Source: JAHBVH01 sp034437715 (GTDB taxonomy: Bacteria; Chloroflexota; Anaerolineae; Caldilineales; Caldilineaceae). From it: 37,455 bases of DNA. Positions within the stretch are counted from its first letter, which is position 1. Each line of letters opens with the position of its first letter. The DNA lies in NCBI GenBank assembly GCA_034437715.1, contig DAOTTR010000794.1, positions 1 to 37,455 of the forward strand, in the 5' to 3' direction. Below the pieces are notes generated by a model that was given only the letters and a program-made list of their open reading frames with translations, was not told where the DNA came from and made no database searches. The position numbers and the translations under genes were made by a program. Of the stretch, positions 1 through 8,011 are shown in pieces.

Positions 1-1082
1 GCGACGCGCAAGTAGCAGAAGCGGCAACTGTTCTAAACGTCGCGCAAAAACAAATCATCAGCGATGTCAATGCCGAGCTTGAAGCAAGCAGTTACATTGT
101 AGGCAATGTGACTATTTTGGGGCAGCCCGCATCGAACGCTTACATCACCGCTGAGTTGGAAACGCCCTTTGGTTGGCGCGCGATCAGGTCTGTACAGACT
201 GATTCGAACAACGGGCGCTACCAGCTTGCTGGTTTACCCGCAGGCACCTATCGCGTAACAGCGTATGGGTCAATTAATGACGGATATGTGTCATACGCTT
301 ATCAAGGCTACTTTGGTGGCAACACGCAAGAGACCGCAACCAAGATTACCTTGACGGTCGGCGCAACCAAAACCGCCGATATTGCCTTGTCGGGCACCGA
401 ACAATTTGAGGGTTCGATTTCGGGCCAGATTACCGCTGGTGGTGCGCCGGTGGCAGGGATAAAAGTTGTACTATATCGTGGCGGTGATCTGTATTGTTGT
501 TCACCCTCCTTTCTTCGACCAGTAGTCTATGTATTTACCGATGCCGATGGCCGTTATACCATATCCGGCTTAACCACCACGCCCTTCCATGTCGGCGCAA
601 TCGATCCGGCAGGCATATATGCAACCACCTATTATACAGGCTATGGTGTGCCGGCGTTTGCTAACCTACTAATTGTCGAAGATGGCAAGGCGACCACCGG
701 GATTAATATTGATCTACCGCTTGGCGGCGCGATTAGTGGCCGAGTTACACAACGCGACGGAGCGCCCGTATCTGGATTATTTGTTTCTATCTACGTACCT
801 GCCCAGAACGATCCATTTTCTGGCAACGCCGTCCCCATCTCGAACAATATGCAAACCGATGCCACGGGTCGCTATAGGGTCAGTGGGCTTCATGCAGGTG
901 ACTATCTTGTCTGTTTTACGCAACAACCAAACGCCTATGGCGAATGTTACGGGACGCTCTATTTCAACTATTATGACACCCCGAATGGCCGAGTCAACGT
1001 CGTGGCTGGCACAACCACCACCGACATCGACCTGATCTGGGGGCCGGATCTAACCTACTATCTCCCCATTATCGGCCAATAG
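1..1082 (+). CDS. Secreted carboxypeptidase-regulatory-like repeat protein (5' truncated by the window edge)
   Basis: The reading frame is open from base 3 to the stop at 1080-1082, so the N-terminus lies outside the window; the GTG at 108 is only an internal codon. The visible part holds consecutive beta-sandwich repeats of the carboxypeptidase regulatory-like (Ig-like) type. Each has a G-x-I-S/T-G-x-V/I start (for example ISGQITAGGAPVAGI and ISGRVTQRDGAPVSGL) and a 'TDAxGRYxxSGL' turn. Such repeats are normally stalks or adhesive modules of extracellular proteins. The composition is rich in Tyr, Thr and Gly, as expected for an exported protein. The protein ends in LTYYLPIIGQ, resembling the YLP-hydrophobic tails I associate with secreted Chloroflexota proteins. 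No catalytic domain is visible. The substrate and function are unknown. Confidence 0.8.
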   Translation, partial: DAQVAEAATVLNVAQKQIISDVNAELEASSYIVGNVTILGQPASNAYITAELETPFGWRAIRSVQTDSNNGRYQLAGLPAGTYRVTAYGSINDGYVSYAYQGYFGGNTQETATKITLTVGATKTADIALSGTEQFEGSISGQITAGGAPVAGIKVVLYRGGDLYCCSPSFLRPVVYVFTDADGRYTISGLTTTPFHVGAIDPAGIYATTYYTGYGVPAFANLLIVEDGKATTGINIDLPLGGAISGRVTQRDGAPVSGLFVSIYVPAQNDPFSGNAVPISNNMQTDATGRYRVSGLHAGDYLVCFTQQPNAYGECYGTLYFNYYDTPNGRVNVVAGTTTTDIDLIWGPDLTYYLPIIGQ

Positions 1083-1114
1083 TTTCGCCATTCATCCACC
1101 ATACAGTATAATGG

Positions 1115-1196
1115 TAGGACTTACGCAAATTGATTGCGCCATCAGAGAGCTTTAGGGTCTGGCAGACCCTAAAGCTCTGGCCAGTGCGTAAGTTCT
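1115..1196. repeat. Nested inverted repeat, MITE-like
   Basis: The outer arms are AGGACTTACGCA (1117-1127 region) and its near-complement TGCGTAAGTTCT (1185-1196), with one mismatch. Inside is a perfect 15-bp hairpin, AGAGCTTTAGGGTCT at 1146-1160 and its complement at 1164-1178, with a 3-base loop. No coding capacity is present. The layout suggests a miniature inverted-repeat element; it could also act as a bidirectional transcription barrier after the upstream gene. Confidence 0.6.
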
Positions 1197-1219
1197 GATG
1201 GTAAAAATTGTCCTGTACT

Positions 1220-1243
1220 GGGGTGCAGTGTTGGCTGCACCCC
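1220..1243. promoter_or_regulatory. 9-bp perfect hairpin just upstream of the inositol dehydrogenase gene
   Basis: GGGGTGCAG (1220-1228) pairs with CTGCACCCC (1235-1243) across a 6-base loop, ending 16 bases before the start codon at 1260. A related hairpin (TGCACCT/AGGTGCA, 2324-2344) lies just after the gene. No T-run follows, so an intrinsic terminator is unlikely. A role in translation control or a repeat remnant are both possible. Confidence 0.4.
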
Positions 1244-1259
1244 CTACCCATCACCCTTC

Positions 1260-2297
1260 ATGCCCATGAGCACACCCATTACCCGACCGATTACCCTTGG
1301 TCTGATTGGCGCCGGTCGCATTGGCCGTGTCCATGCAGAAAGCATTATGCGTCGCTTGGTTGGCGCAAAGATCGCCGCGGTTTCCGATCCTTTCGGTGAT
1401 GCCGCCCAACGCTGCGCCACCGATTTTGGCATTCCCGCCGCGCACCAGGATCATCGCGCGCTGCTCGATGATCCGGCCATTGACGCGGTGGTGATCTGCT
1501 CCAGCACCGACACGCATACGCGCTTGATCATCGAAGCAGCTGAAGCCGGCAAGCATGTCTTCTGCGAAAAGCCGATTGCCTTGGATCTGGCCGAGATCGA
1601 CCGCGCGCTGGCGACGGTGGAACGCTGCGGCGTGAAGCTGCAAATTGGCTTTAACCGCCGTTTTGACAGCAACTTTCGTCACCTACACGAAACGGTCCAA
1701 AGTGGTGCAATCGGCACACCCCACCTGGTGCGCATTACCAGCCGCGACCCGGCCCCGCCGCCCATTGCCTATATCAAAGTCTCGGGCGGCATCTTTCTGG
1801 ACATGACCATCCACGACTTTGACATGGCGCGCTACCTCATGGGCAGCGAGGTTACAGAGGTCTATGCCAGCGGTGCGGTGCTGATCGACCCGGCGATTGG
1901 CGCGGCGGGCGATATCGACACGGCGGTGATCACGCTGCGCTTTGCCAACGGCGCGCTCGGCATTATCGACAACAGCCGCCAAGCGGTCTATGGCTATGAT
2001 CAGCGCGCCGAGGTTTTTGGTTCTGCCGGGGCCGTCGAAGCACAGAATAAAACGGCCCACAACACAGTTCACAGCACGGCAACAGGTGTGCAAGCAGCCA
2101 AGCCGTTGCACTTTTTTCTGGAACGCTATATGGATTCCTACGTGGCAGAGATGCACGCCTTTACCGAAGCAATCCAAAACGATACAACCCCACCTGTTAC
2201 GGGGTTGGATGGGCGCGCACCCGTCGCGATTGGCTTGGCGGCCTGGCGTTCCTATCGCGAAAAGCGGCCTGTGCAGATTAATGAATTTAACGATTGA
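1260..2297 (+). CDS. iolG: Gfo/Idh/MocA-family oxidoreductase, probable inositol 2-dehydrogenase
   Basis: This 345-residue cytoplasmic NAD(P)-dependent oxidoreductase has a Rossmann nucleotide-binding loop GAGRIG at residues 17-22 and the family motif CEKPIAL at about 102-108, with Lys104. The conserved GGIFLDMTIHDFD block contains Asp181 and His185, spaced as in the catalytic Asp/His pair of myo-inositol dehydrogenases. The likely reaction is oxidation of myo-inositol (or a close sugar/inositol) to the 2-keto compound. ATG codons at 1260 and 1266 are both possible starts, and neither has a strong ribosome binding site. No other iol gene is nearby, so the substrate is inferred from family resemblance only. 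Hairpins flank both ends of the gene. Confidence 0.82.
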   Translation: MPMSTPITRPITLGLIGAGRIGRVHAESIMRRLVGAKIAAVSDPFGDAAQRCATDFGIPAAHQDHRALLDDPAIDAVVICSSTDTHTRLIIEAAEAGKHVFCEKPIALDLAEIDRALATVERCGVKLQIGFNRRFDSNFRHLHETVQSGAIGTPHLVRITSRDPAPPPIAYIKVSGGIFLDMTIHDFDMARYLMGSEVTEVYASGAVLIDPAIGAAGDIDTAVITLRFANGALGIIDNSRQAVYGYDQRAEVFGSAGAVEAQNKTAHNTVHSTATGVQAAKPLHFFLERYMDSYVAEMHAFTEAIQNDTTPPVTGLDGRAPVAIGLAAWRSYREKRPVQINEFND

Positions 2298-2323
2298 GGC
2301 CACTCCCTCCCTTTGGTACAGGT

Positions 2324-2344
2324 TGCACCTGCTCGTAAGGTGCA
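2324..2344. repeat. Stem-loop after the inositol dehydrogenase gene
   Basis: TGCACCT (2324-2330) and AGGTGCA (2338-2344) form a short stem with a 7-base loop, 27 bases after the stop. There is no T-tract. The stem resembles the one upstream of the same gene at 1220-1243. Confidence 0.35.
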
Positions 2345-2409
2345 GCCAGCCACTCCCAACCAGGGAAAGGCACCCAAAGGGTACCCGGTCACGATTCCCT
2401 CCCTGAGCC

Positions 2410-2550
2410 CTACCCTTTACCCACACAAGTTGGCCGTAGGGAAGGCGTGCCGGAGACGGCCCAAAAACATAGCGTAGTGCCGTCATGCCGCTGGGCCGTC
2501 CCCGACACGCTCGCCCTTCTTGGTACCCAAACGATGTGGGTAAAGGTTAG
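2410..2550. repeat. MITE-like repeat family B, copy 1
   Basis: Terminal arms near 2411-2424 (TACCCTTTACCCACA) and 2536-2550 (TGTGGGTAAAGGTTA) are inverted. An inner pair, GCGTGCCGGAGACGGCCC (2445-2462) and GGGCCGTCCCCGACACGC (2493-2510), is also inverted with two mismatches. A second copy with the same arm order lies at 6617-6784. No protein is encoded. This element and the next one fill most of the 487-base gap between the inositol dehydrogenase and moxR genes. Confidence 0.65.
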
Positions 2551-2587
2551 CCCTGCAATCAGGGGCGGCTGGGGTGGGGTTGGTAGT

Positions 2588-2720
2588 ACGCCAACGTTAA
2601 ATTTCATCACCTGCTGCTCTGCATGAATTCAGAGCCTGGGATAGGAAACGTGTTTAAACACCTTTGCCGTCGCAGGTGTTGAATTCATTCAACACGAATT
2701 TAACGTTGTCGTGGTAGTTA
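2588..2720. repeat. Repeat family C, long copy
   Basis: The outer arms AACGTTAAATTT (2593-2604) and GAATTTAACGTT (2696-2707) are inverted, and the flanking TAGTACG/CGTGGTAG bases extend the symmetry. Internal hairpins include GCTCTG/CAGAGC and GTGTTGAAT/ATTCAACAC (2676-2695). A shorter version lacking the centre occurs at 10608-10679. The element is non-coding and probably mobile or palindromic in origin. Confidence 0.6.
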
Positions 2721-2784
2721 CTATAAAAGCGCAGTAGCATTCTCCCCGACTGCGCTAGAAAAATGACAAAAAGGATTTCGACTC

Positions 2785-3753
2785 TTGCTTGATATCAGCA
2801 TCGTTCAACAGATCGCCCAAACTGTGCGGAGCAACGTCGCACGGGTCATCGTGGGCAAAGATGAGGTCATTGACCTGTTGCTTGTAGCGCTCTTCTGTGA
2901 AGGGCATGTCCTCCTGGAAGATGTACCCGGCATTGGCAAGACCACCCTCGCCAAAACCCTGGCCCGCTCGATTGGCGCCCACTTTCAACGCATTCAGTTT
3001 ACGCCAGATCTGCTGCCCTCGGACATTACGGGCGTCAGCATCTACAATCAAGAAACCCAGCACTTTGAATACCGCGCCGGGCCGATCATGTCCCAACTGC
3101 TGCTGGCGGATGAGATCAATCGCGCCGGGCCGCGCACCCAATCAGCGCTGCTAGAAGCCATGGAAGAGCGCCAAGTCACGATCGATGGGGTTACGCGGGC
3201 GCTGCCCTACCCCTTCCTGGTGCTGGCCACGCAAAATCCGGTTGAGTTGGAGGGCACCTTTCCCCTGCCCGAAGCCCAGGTGGATCGCTTTCTTATGCGC
3301 CTCTCCTTGGGCTATCCCAATCGTGAAGAGGAACGCCAGATTCTGCGCCGCTTCCGCACGACCAATCCACTGGTTGAATTAAGCGCCGTCATCTCTACCG
3401 ATGAGCTGCGCAACGCCAACCAGATCTGCCGCGCCGTCTTTGTGCATCCGGTGTTGGAAGATTATCTGCTCGATCTGGTTGCGGCCACGCGCAAACACCA
3501 TGCCTTTGCCCTGGGGGTAAGTCCGCGGGGCTCCTTGGCGCTGTATCGTACCATGCAAGCTTTGGCGGCGGTGCGCGGGCGCACCTATGTGATTCCCGAA
3601 GATATTAAGACCTTGGCTGCGCCGGTCTTAGCCCATCGGCTGGCCCCTAGCATGGACGCGCGCCTGCACGGCCAATCGACACAACAGGTCTTGGCGACCT
3701 TGCTCAACGAAACGCCGGTGCCGGTCGAAGAAGTCTGGGCCCAACCCGCATGA
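2785..3753 (+). CDS. MoxR-family AAA+ ATPase
   Basis: This 322-residue cytoplasmic AAA+ ATPase has a Walker A loop (VPGIGKTT, about residues 47-54), a Walker B acidic pair in LLLADEINRA (Asp109, Glu110) and a sensor-1 region LATQNP. MoxR ATPases act as chaperone-like factors that mature metalloenzymes or cell-envelope complexes. The start is a TTG at 2785 with AAGGA about ten bases upstream; a nearby ATG at 2763 is out of frame and stops at once. The stop overlaps the next start by four bases (ATGA at 3750-3753), so it is translationally coupled to the DUF58 gene, the classic MoxR partner. The client of this set cannot be read from the sequence. Confidence 0.93.
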   Translation: MLDISIVQQIAQTVRSNVARVIVGKDEVIDLLLVALFCEGHVLLEDVPGIGKTTLAKTLARSIGAHFQRIQFTPDLLPSDITGVSIYNQETQHFEYRAGPIMSQLLLADEINRAGPRTQSALLEAMEERQVTIDGVTRALPYPFLVLATQNPVELEGTFPLPEAQVDRFLMRLSLGYPNREEERQILRRFRTTNPLVELSAVISTDELRNANQICRAVFVHPVLEDYLLDLVAATRKHHAFALGVSPRGSLALYRTMQALAAVRGRTYVIPEDIKTLAAPVLAHRLAPSMDARLHGQSTQQVLATLLNETPVPVEEVWAQPA

Positions 3754-5051
3754 GCCGCCGTGCGTTCATTGCAATCGGTGCGCTAACCGTCCTGGGCGTG
3801 ATCCTGCGCCAGGATCTGCTGCTGCTGACCAGTGTGCTGCTCTGGTTGGTGGTAGGTGTGGCCACATTCTGGGCGCGCTATAGTCTTGTCGCGCTCACCT
3901 ACCGACGCCATCTGGGGGCAACGCGGCTCTACCTGGGCGAAGAGACCGATTTGCGCATAGAGATTATCAATGCCAAGCCCCTGCCGCTGCCCTGGCTACG
4001 CATTGATGATGCCATTCCCGCGGCTGTCACGATGACCAGCCAGCAGTTGGAAGAAGAGGCGGACGGCGAGGTGCGCCGCCTGGTGACCGTGCTCTCCATG
4101 CGCTGGTATGAACGGGTGGTGCGGCGCTATCGCGTGCGCGGCACACAGCGTGGCGTCTGGACCTTTGGCCCCGCGCAAATCCGTTCGGGCGATATCTTTG
4201 GTTTTGACATTCGCCGCATGGTCGAAGATACGCCCTCCACATTGTTGGTCTATCCGCGTATTGTGCCGGTGACCATGCTTGGCTTGCCGGCGCGCTATCC
4301 CCTGGGCGATCTGCAAACGCCGCGCCGGGTGGTGGAAGATCCGTTGCGCATTATGGGCGTGCGCGACTACGTGCCGGGCGATAACTTCCGTCACATCCAC
4401 TGGAAGGCGACGGCACGCAGTCCACAATTACAGACCAAACTCTTTGACCCCTCTTCCAGCCAACCCATCGCCTTCTTTCTCAATATCAACACGGCAGAGT
4501 TTTTTAATGAAGGCTATGATCTAGCCCTGCGCGAATTTGCGATCACGGCCGCTGCATCGCTGGCCCGCCATTTTTGGTTGGAGAAGAAGCCGGTTGGGCT
4601 CTATGCCAACACCTTAATTCCGGGCAGTATGCAGCACATTCGCATTCGCCCACGCTACCACCCCGAACAATTAGAACAACTCCTGGTAGCGCTGGCACAG
4701 ATCAGCGATGTGCGCGGGCGGTGGGCGATCGATGTCCTGCTGCAAATGGAAGCGGCGGGGTTGCCTTTTGGCGCGACGGTGGTGGTGATCAGCGCCGTGC
4801 TGACGCCGCGCCTGGAACAGACATTGCTCGACCTGCGCCGCCGCGAATATGCCGTGGTGCTGTTGACCCTGGGCGACGCCCGCTGGCCGCGCCCCTTGCC
4901 CAATATTCACTATCACCATCTTGCGTTTGATGGGAAATTGCGCGAACAAATGCGTACAGAAATAAATCCTGCGCAGCTTGCCGAGCAGGTGCGCAACGAA
5001 AATAGCAGGCACGAGGAAGAGCATGCCATCGCAAAAATCAACCTGGTTTAA
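3750..5051 (+). CDS. DUF58 domain protein
   Basis: This is a 433-residue protein. The first 45 or so residues form two closely spaced hydrophobic helices (GALTVLGVILRQ... and LLLLTSVLLWLVVGVATF), so it is membrane-anchored. The cytoplasmic remainder carries the DUF58 signature DYVPGDNFRHIHWKATAR beginning at Asp206. DUF58 proteins are often related to von Willebrand factor A folds and are almost always encoded next to MoxR ATPases, as here. It starts inside the moxR stop (ATGA) and its own 3' end overlaps the next gene by about 29 bases. Together with MoxR and the following membrane protein it probably forms an envelope-associated complex whose task is not known. Confidence 0.9.
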   Translation: MSRRAFIAIGALTVLGVILRQDLLLLTSVLLWLVVGVATFWARYSLVALTYRRHLGATRLYLGEETDLRIEIINAKPLPLPWLRIDDAIPAAVTMTSQQLEEEADGEVRRLVTVLSMRWYERVVRRYRVRGTQRGVWTFGPAQIRSGDIFGFDIRRMVEDTPSTLLVYPRIVPVTMLGLPARYPLGDLQTPRRVVEDPLRIMGVRDYVPGDNFRHIHWKATARSPQLQTKLFDPSSSQPIAFFLNINTAEFFNEGYDLALREFAITAAASLARHFWLEKKPVGLYANTLIPGSMQHIRIRPRYHPEQLEQLLVALAQISDVRGRWAIDVLLQMEAAGLPFGATVVVISAVLTPRLEQTLLDLRRREYAVVLLTLGDARWPRPLPNIHYHHLAFDGKLREQMRTEINPAQLAEQVRNENSRHEEEHAIAKINLV

Positions 5052-6585
5052 CGATAGTTTTCTCGCGCTGCTCATTACGCTCATGCGCTTTGCCTGGTTT
5101 TGGCCGTGGTTCGAGTTGGTGCGCGGCTTTTTGTCGCCACAATACACGGGTGAACTCCTGGCACCCTGGCAATTGATCGTCTTGCCGCTAGTCGCTTTTG
5201 GCCTGACCCGTTTTGTCGCCAGCGAAACCGTGACCGTTGGCAGCGCTGCCAACGACGCGCATGATCGGCCCGGCTGGCGCGGACGGCTGCTGGTGGCGGT
5301 GCTGGGGCTAGTGGCGATGGTTGCTGTACTCTGGTGGCAATTGTATGGGGATAGCTATGCTTGGTGGGATCGGGCTTGGTTGCAGGCGCTGGGTGAAAAC
5401 CTAATCCGTTGGGATCTAGAGGTAGGCCTGCCCGCATCCATCGTTGCGATCTTGGTGCTCAGCGCGCTTTGGCTCAATGGGTTGGGCGATGCCGTGCGCG
5501 CCATGACGCACGATGATATCTGGGGCGTGCTGCGCACAGGGATTGTGGCATTGGCCCTTTATCTGGTGCTACGCAGCCGCAGCACAGCCGAACTGCCACC
5601 AATGTTGCTACAACAGGTGTTGTTGCTCTTTGCCGCTGGTATGATCGCGCTGGCCTTTTCCAGTCTCAAGATCACCATCGGCTTGGATCGGGCATTGGGC
5701 ATGGGCCAACGGCGGATCTCGGCCGCGCCGGTCATCAGTCGCTATTGGCTGATCAGCGTAGCAATCACCGTAGTTGTGCTGTTGGCGATTGGCTTGGTCG
5801 TGGGCTTTTTAATCGCACCCGAACAGTTGGCGCGCTTGCTTGCACTCATCGAGTTGGTGCTCAATGCGATTGGCCGCGCGATTGGGGCTGTGCTGCTGGT
5901 CATCAGCTACGTCCTCTTTATCATCGCCTATTATATCGGGTTGCTGCTCGCGCCGCTCTTCCGCCGGCTCTTTAGTGCCCTCGAAGACTCACCCCTGATG
6001 GAACTGGCGCGCCTGCCCGAAAGCGGGCCCGCCCTGGAAGAGGTGATCGCCGATCCAACGGTGGTGCCCGATCTCTATCGCTGGATCGCGCTGGGCATCT
6101 TTGTGGTGATTGTGCTGATTCTCTTTGCGCTGGCCGTGCGCCGGTTGCGTGCGACACCCGCCGCAGAGGCCGATGAACTACGCGAATCAATCCTCACCAC
6201 CGATTTGCTGCAAGCACAACTGAACAGTCTGTGGAATCGGCTGTTTGGCCGGCGACAGGGGCAGCATGATCCCTATTTGTCGCTAGATGGGGAAACGGAG
6301 ACCCGCCAACGCATTCGAGGAGCCTATCAACAGTTGCTAGCCGCCGCCACCACGCTGGGCCAGGCACGTCGCCCGGGTGCTACACCGACCGAGTATCAAA
6401 CCGAGTTGCAATTGCCCGGTGACGAAGCATCCTCGCGCTTGGCGGCACTCACGGCGGCCTATCACCAAGCCCGCTATGCCGCCGAAGCACCCACATCCGC
6501 CGAAGCCGTCGCTGCCCAGCAAGCTTGGCAACAGATCCAAGCAGAAATCCAGGCCCAGCAAGCGGCCACAGCTTCAGCAGAGTAG
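5023..6585 (+). CDS. Multi-pass membrane protein with DUF4129-like C-terminal domain
   Basis: I chose the ATG at 5023 (520 residues) because GAGGAAGA lies directly upstream; a TTG at 4978 would add 15 residues. Roughly eight to nine hydrophobic helices fill residues 10-370. They are followed by a cytoplasmic C-terminal region with the pattern RIRGAYQQLLAAA...ARRPGATPTEYQ, typical of DUF4129 domains, and an Ala/Gln-rich helical tail. In many bacteria a DUF4129 domain is fused to or follows a transglutaminase-like protein in MoxR-DUF58 operons. No transglutaminase Cys-His-Asp core is seen here, so the operon appears to be a short version. The 5' end overlaps the DUF58 gene, implying co-translation. 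Confidence 0.8.
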   Translation: MPSQKSTWFNDSFLALLITLMRFAWFWPWFELVRGFLSPQYTGELLAPWQLIVLPLVAFGLTRFVASETVTVGSAANDAHDRPGWRGRLLVAVLGLVAMVAVLWWQLYGDSYAWWDRAWLQALGENLIRWDLEVGLPASIVAILVLSALWLNGLGDAVRAMTHDDIWGVLRTGIVALALYLVLRSRSTAELPPMLLQQVLLLFAAGMIALAFSSLKITIGLDRALGMGQRRISAAPVISRYWLISVAITVVVLLAIGLVVGFLIAPEQLARLLALIELVLNAIGRAIGAVLLVISYVLFIIAYYIGLLLAPLFRRLFSALEDSPLMELARLPESGPALEEVIADPTVVPDLYRWIALGIFVVIVLILFALAVRRLRATPAAEADELRESILTTDLLQAQLNSLWNRLFGRRQGQHDPYLSLDGETETRQRIRGAYQQLLAAATTLGQARRPGATPTEYQTELQLPGDEASSRLAALTAAYHQARYAAEAPTSAEAVAAQQAWQQIQAEIQAQQAATASAE

Positions 6586-6616
6586 GTACGTAAAGCAATA
6601 TCCGCATCGCCCTAAA

Positions 6617-6784
6617 GGGCTAACCTTTACCCACAAGTTGGCAGCAGGAAAGGCGTGCCGGGGACTGCCCAGGGAAAGTTCTCAGTACAGATCTACAGTT
6701 GGACAGTCCTCGGCACGCTATAGCGCAACTCCGCTTCTCAAATTGAACGCAGTATAGTACCCAAAGATGTTAATGGTTAGCCCC
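6617..6784. repeat. MITE-like repeat family B, copy 2
   Basis: It begins GGGCTAACCTTTACCCACA at 6617 and ends with the inverted GGTTAGCCCC at 6774-6784. The inner arms GCGTGCCGGGGACTGCCC (from about 6653) and GGACAGTCCTCGGCACGC (6701-6718) are inverted. The order and sequence of the arms match the copy at 2410-2550, while the centres differ. It occupies most of the gap between two convergent genes (DUF4129-like and pheS) and may separate their transcripts. No reading frame is evident. Confidence 0.65.
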
Positions 6785-6813
6785 AAAGGGAGGGTGCTAT
6801 TGCGTGGGACAAA

Positions 6814-7854
6814 CTAACTCACACGCTCTAGGAAACGCGCGTCGTTTTCATAGAAGTAGCGGATATCGTCGATGGTGCGCTTTTGCATGGCCTGACGCTC
6901 AATCCCCATACCAAAGGCGAAACCGCTGAAAACAGCCGGATCATAGCCGCCATTTTTGAGCACGGTTGGATGGATCATGCCCGCGCCCAGCAGTTCTAGC
7001 CACCCCTGATATTTACAGATACGACAGCCTTTGCTATTACAGAAAATGCAATCGACATCCACCTCAACACTTGGCTCGGTGAAGGGAAAGTAGGACTTGC
7101 GAAAGCGAATATGGCGTCCTTCGCCATACATCTTGTTGGCAAAGTTGAGCAAGACCCCCTTGAGATCGCTAAAGGTGATATTGTGCCCAACGGCCAACCC
7201 TTCGACCTGATAGAACATCATTTCCGAGCGCGCGGTCACATCTTCATTGCGCCAACACTTGCCGGGCAGGATCACGCGGATCGGTTCGGGCGCAAATTCG
7301 CGCATAGCGTGGATCTGGCCGGGGCTGGTATGTGTGCGCAGGATCACGTCGGGCGTGGTGGTGAAGAAGGTATCTTGCATCTCGCGCGCCGGATGGCCGG
7401 GCAAGAAATTGAGCAGACCGAAGTTATAGTCATCGGTTTCGACCTCGGGCGCGTCATAGACTTGAAAGCCCATCTGCACCAGGATATCGATCATCTCATG
7501 CATAGCCACAGTGGTCGGATGCAGCTTACCTAGCTGTTGCGCGCGTCCGGGCAGCGTCACGTCGATCCCTTCAGCGCTCAGCGTGCGCGTGATCTCCTCT
7601 TGATCCAGCAACGCCTGCCGTTCTTGCAGGGCAGCTTCTAGCACGTTCTTGATCACGTTGGCTGCTTGGCCCACCATGGGCCGTTCTTCTTTGGAAAGCT
7701 GGCCAAGGCCGCGCAAAACCGCAGTCATTTTGCCCTGGCGACCGAGATAATCGCGATACCAAGCTTCGCTTTCCTCGCGGCTTTGCGTACGGGCTAGCGC
7801 GCTTTGGGCCTCTTGTTGTAAGGTTTCAAGTTGGGTCAGCAAATCACTCATCAT
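6814..7854 (-). CDS. pheS: Phenylalanyl-tRNA synthetase alpha subunit
   Basis: This is the class II aminoacyl-tRNA synthetase catalytic subunit, which charges tRNA-Phe in the cytoplasm as an alpha2beta2 complex with PheT. From the ATG at 7854 it is 346 residues, normal for the family. That start has GGAACC upstream; an in-frame TTG at 7908 would add 18 residues. An N-terminal coiled-coil (about residues 5-85) is followed by motif 2 (GKCWRNEDVTARSEM, 198-212) and motif 3 (GFAFGMGIERQ, 311-321). Cys269, 272, 277 and 280 form a likely zinc knuckle just before GWLELLGAGMIHP. pheT usually follows directly, but here the next gene downstream is a convergent membrane-protein gene, so pheT must be elsewhere. 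Confidence 0.97.
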   Translation of the reverse strand: MMSDLLTQLETLQQEAQSALARTQSREESEAWYRDYLGRQGKMTAVLRGLGQLSKEERPMVGQAANVIKNVLEAALQERQALLDQEEITRTLSAEGIDVTLPGRAQQLGKLHPTTVAMHEMIDILVQMGFQVYDAPEVETDDYNFGLLNFLPGHPAREMQDTFFTTTPDVILRTHTSPGQIHAMREFAPEPIRVILPGKCWRNEDVTARSEMMFYQVEGLAVGHNITFSDLKGVLLNFANKMYGEGRHIRFRKSYFPFTEPSVEVDVDCIFCNSKGCRICKYQGWLELLGAGMIHPTVLKNGGYDPAVFSGFAFGMGIERQAMQKRTIDDIRYFYENDARFLERVS

Positions 7855-7910
7855 GGGTTCCGTTCGGAAAATTTTGGTACTTGGGAAAGGCAACGATCTT
7901 GCAGGCAAGG

Positions 7911-8011
7911 CTAGTACAGTTGGGCGTAGATACCACGGCAGTTAATCAGGCACGTTACTCGTGTACATCATGGTAAAAATAGGGTACCTTATTTACGCCG
8001 GGATCTACTAG
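7911..8011. repeat. 101-bp repeat family A, copy 1 (between mtaB and pheS)
   Basis: This copy matches 26655-26755 at all but one of 101 bases. The ends are imperfect inverted repeats: CTAGTA then GGCGTAgATA on the left, and the complement of CTAGTA then GGCGTAaATA on the right. CTAG at both edges may be a target-site duplication. The inside has further small palindromes and no reading frame of its own. The stop codon of mtaB (TAG at 8010-8008) lies in the terminal CTACTAG. Confidence 0.85.

Noticed and set aside
1683..2486. 267-residue frame opposite the inositol dehydrogenase gene
   Set aside because: It is the mirror of a conserved gene with Rossmann and catalytic motifs; the antisense translation has no family features and runs into a repeat element.
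7911..8011. Promoter or riboswitch for pheS in the repeat
   Set aside because: The same sequence sits between rnhB and yraN, so it is a repeat element, not a pheS-specific leader such as a T-box.
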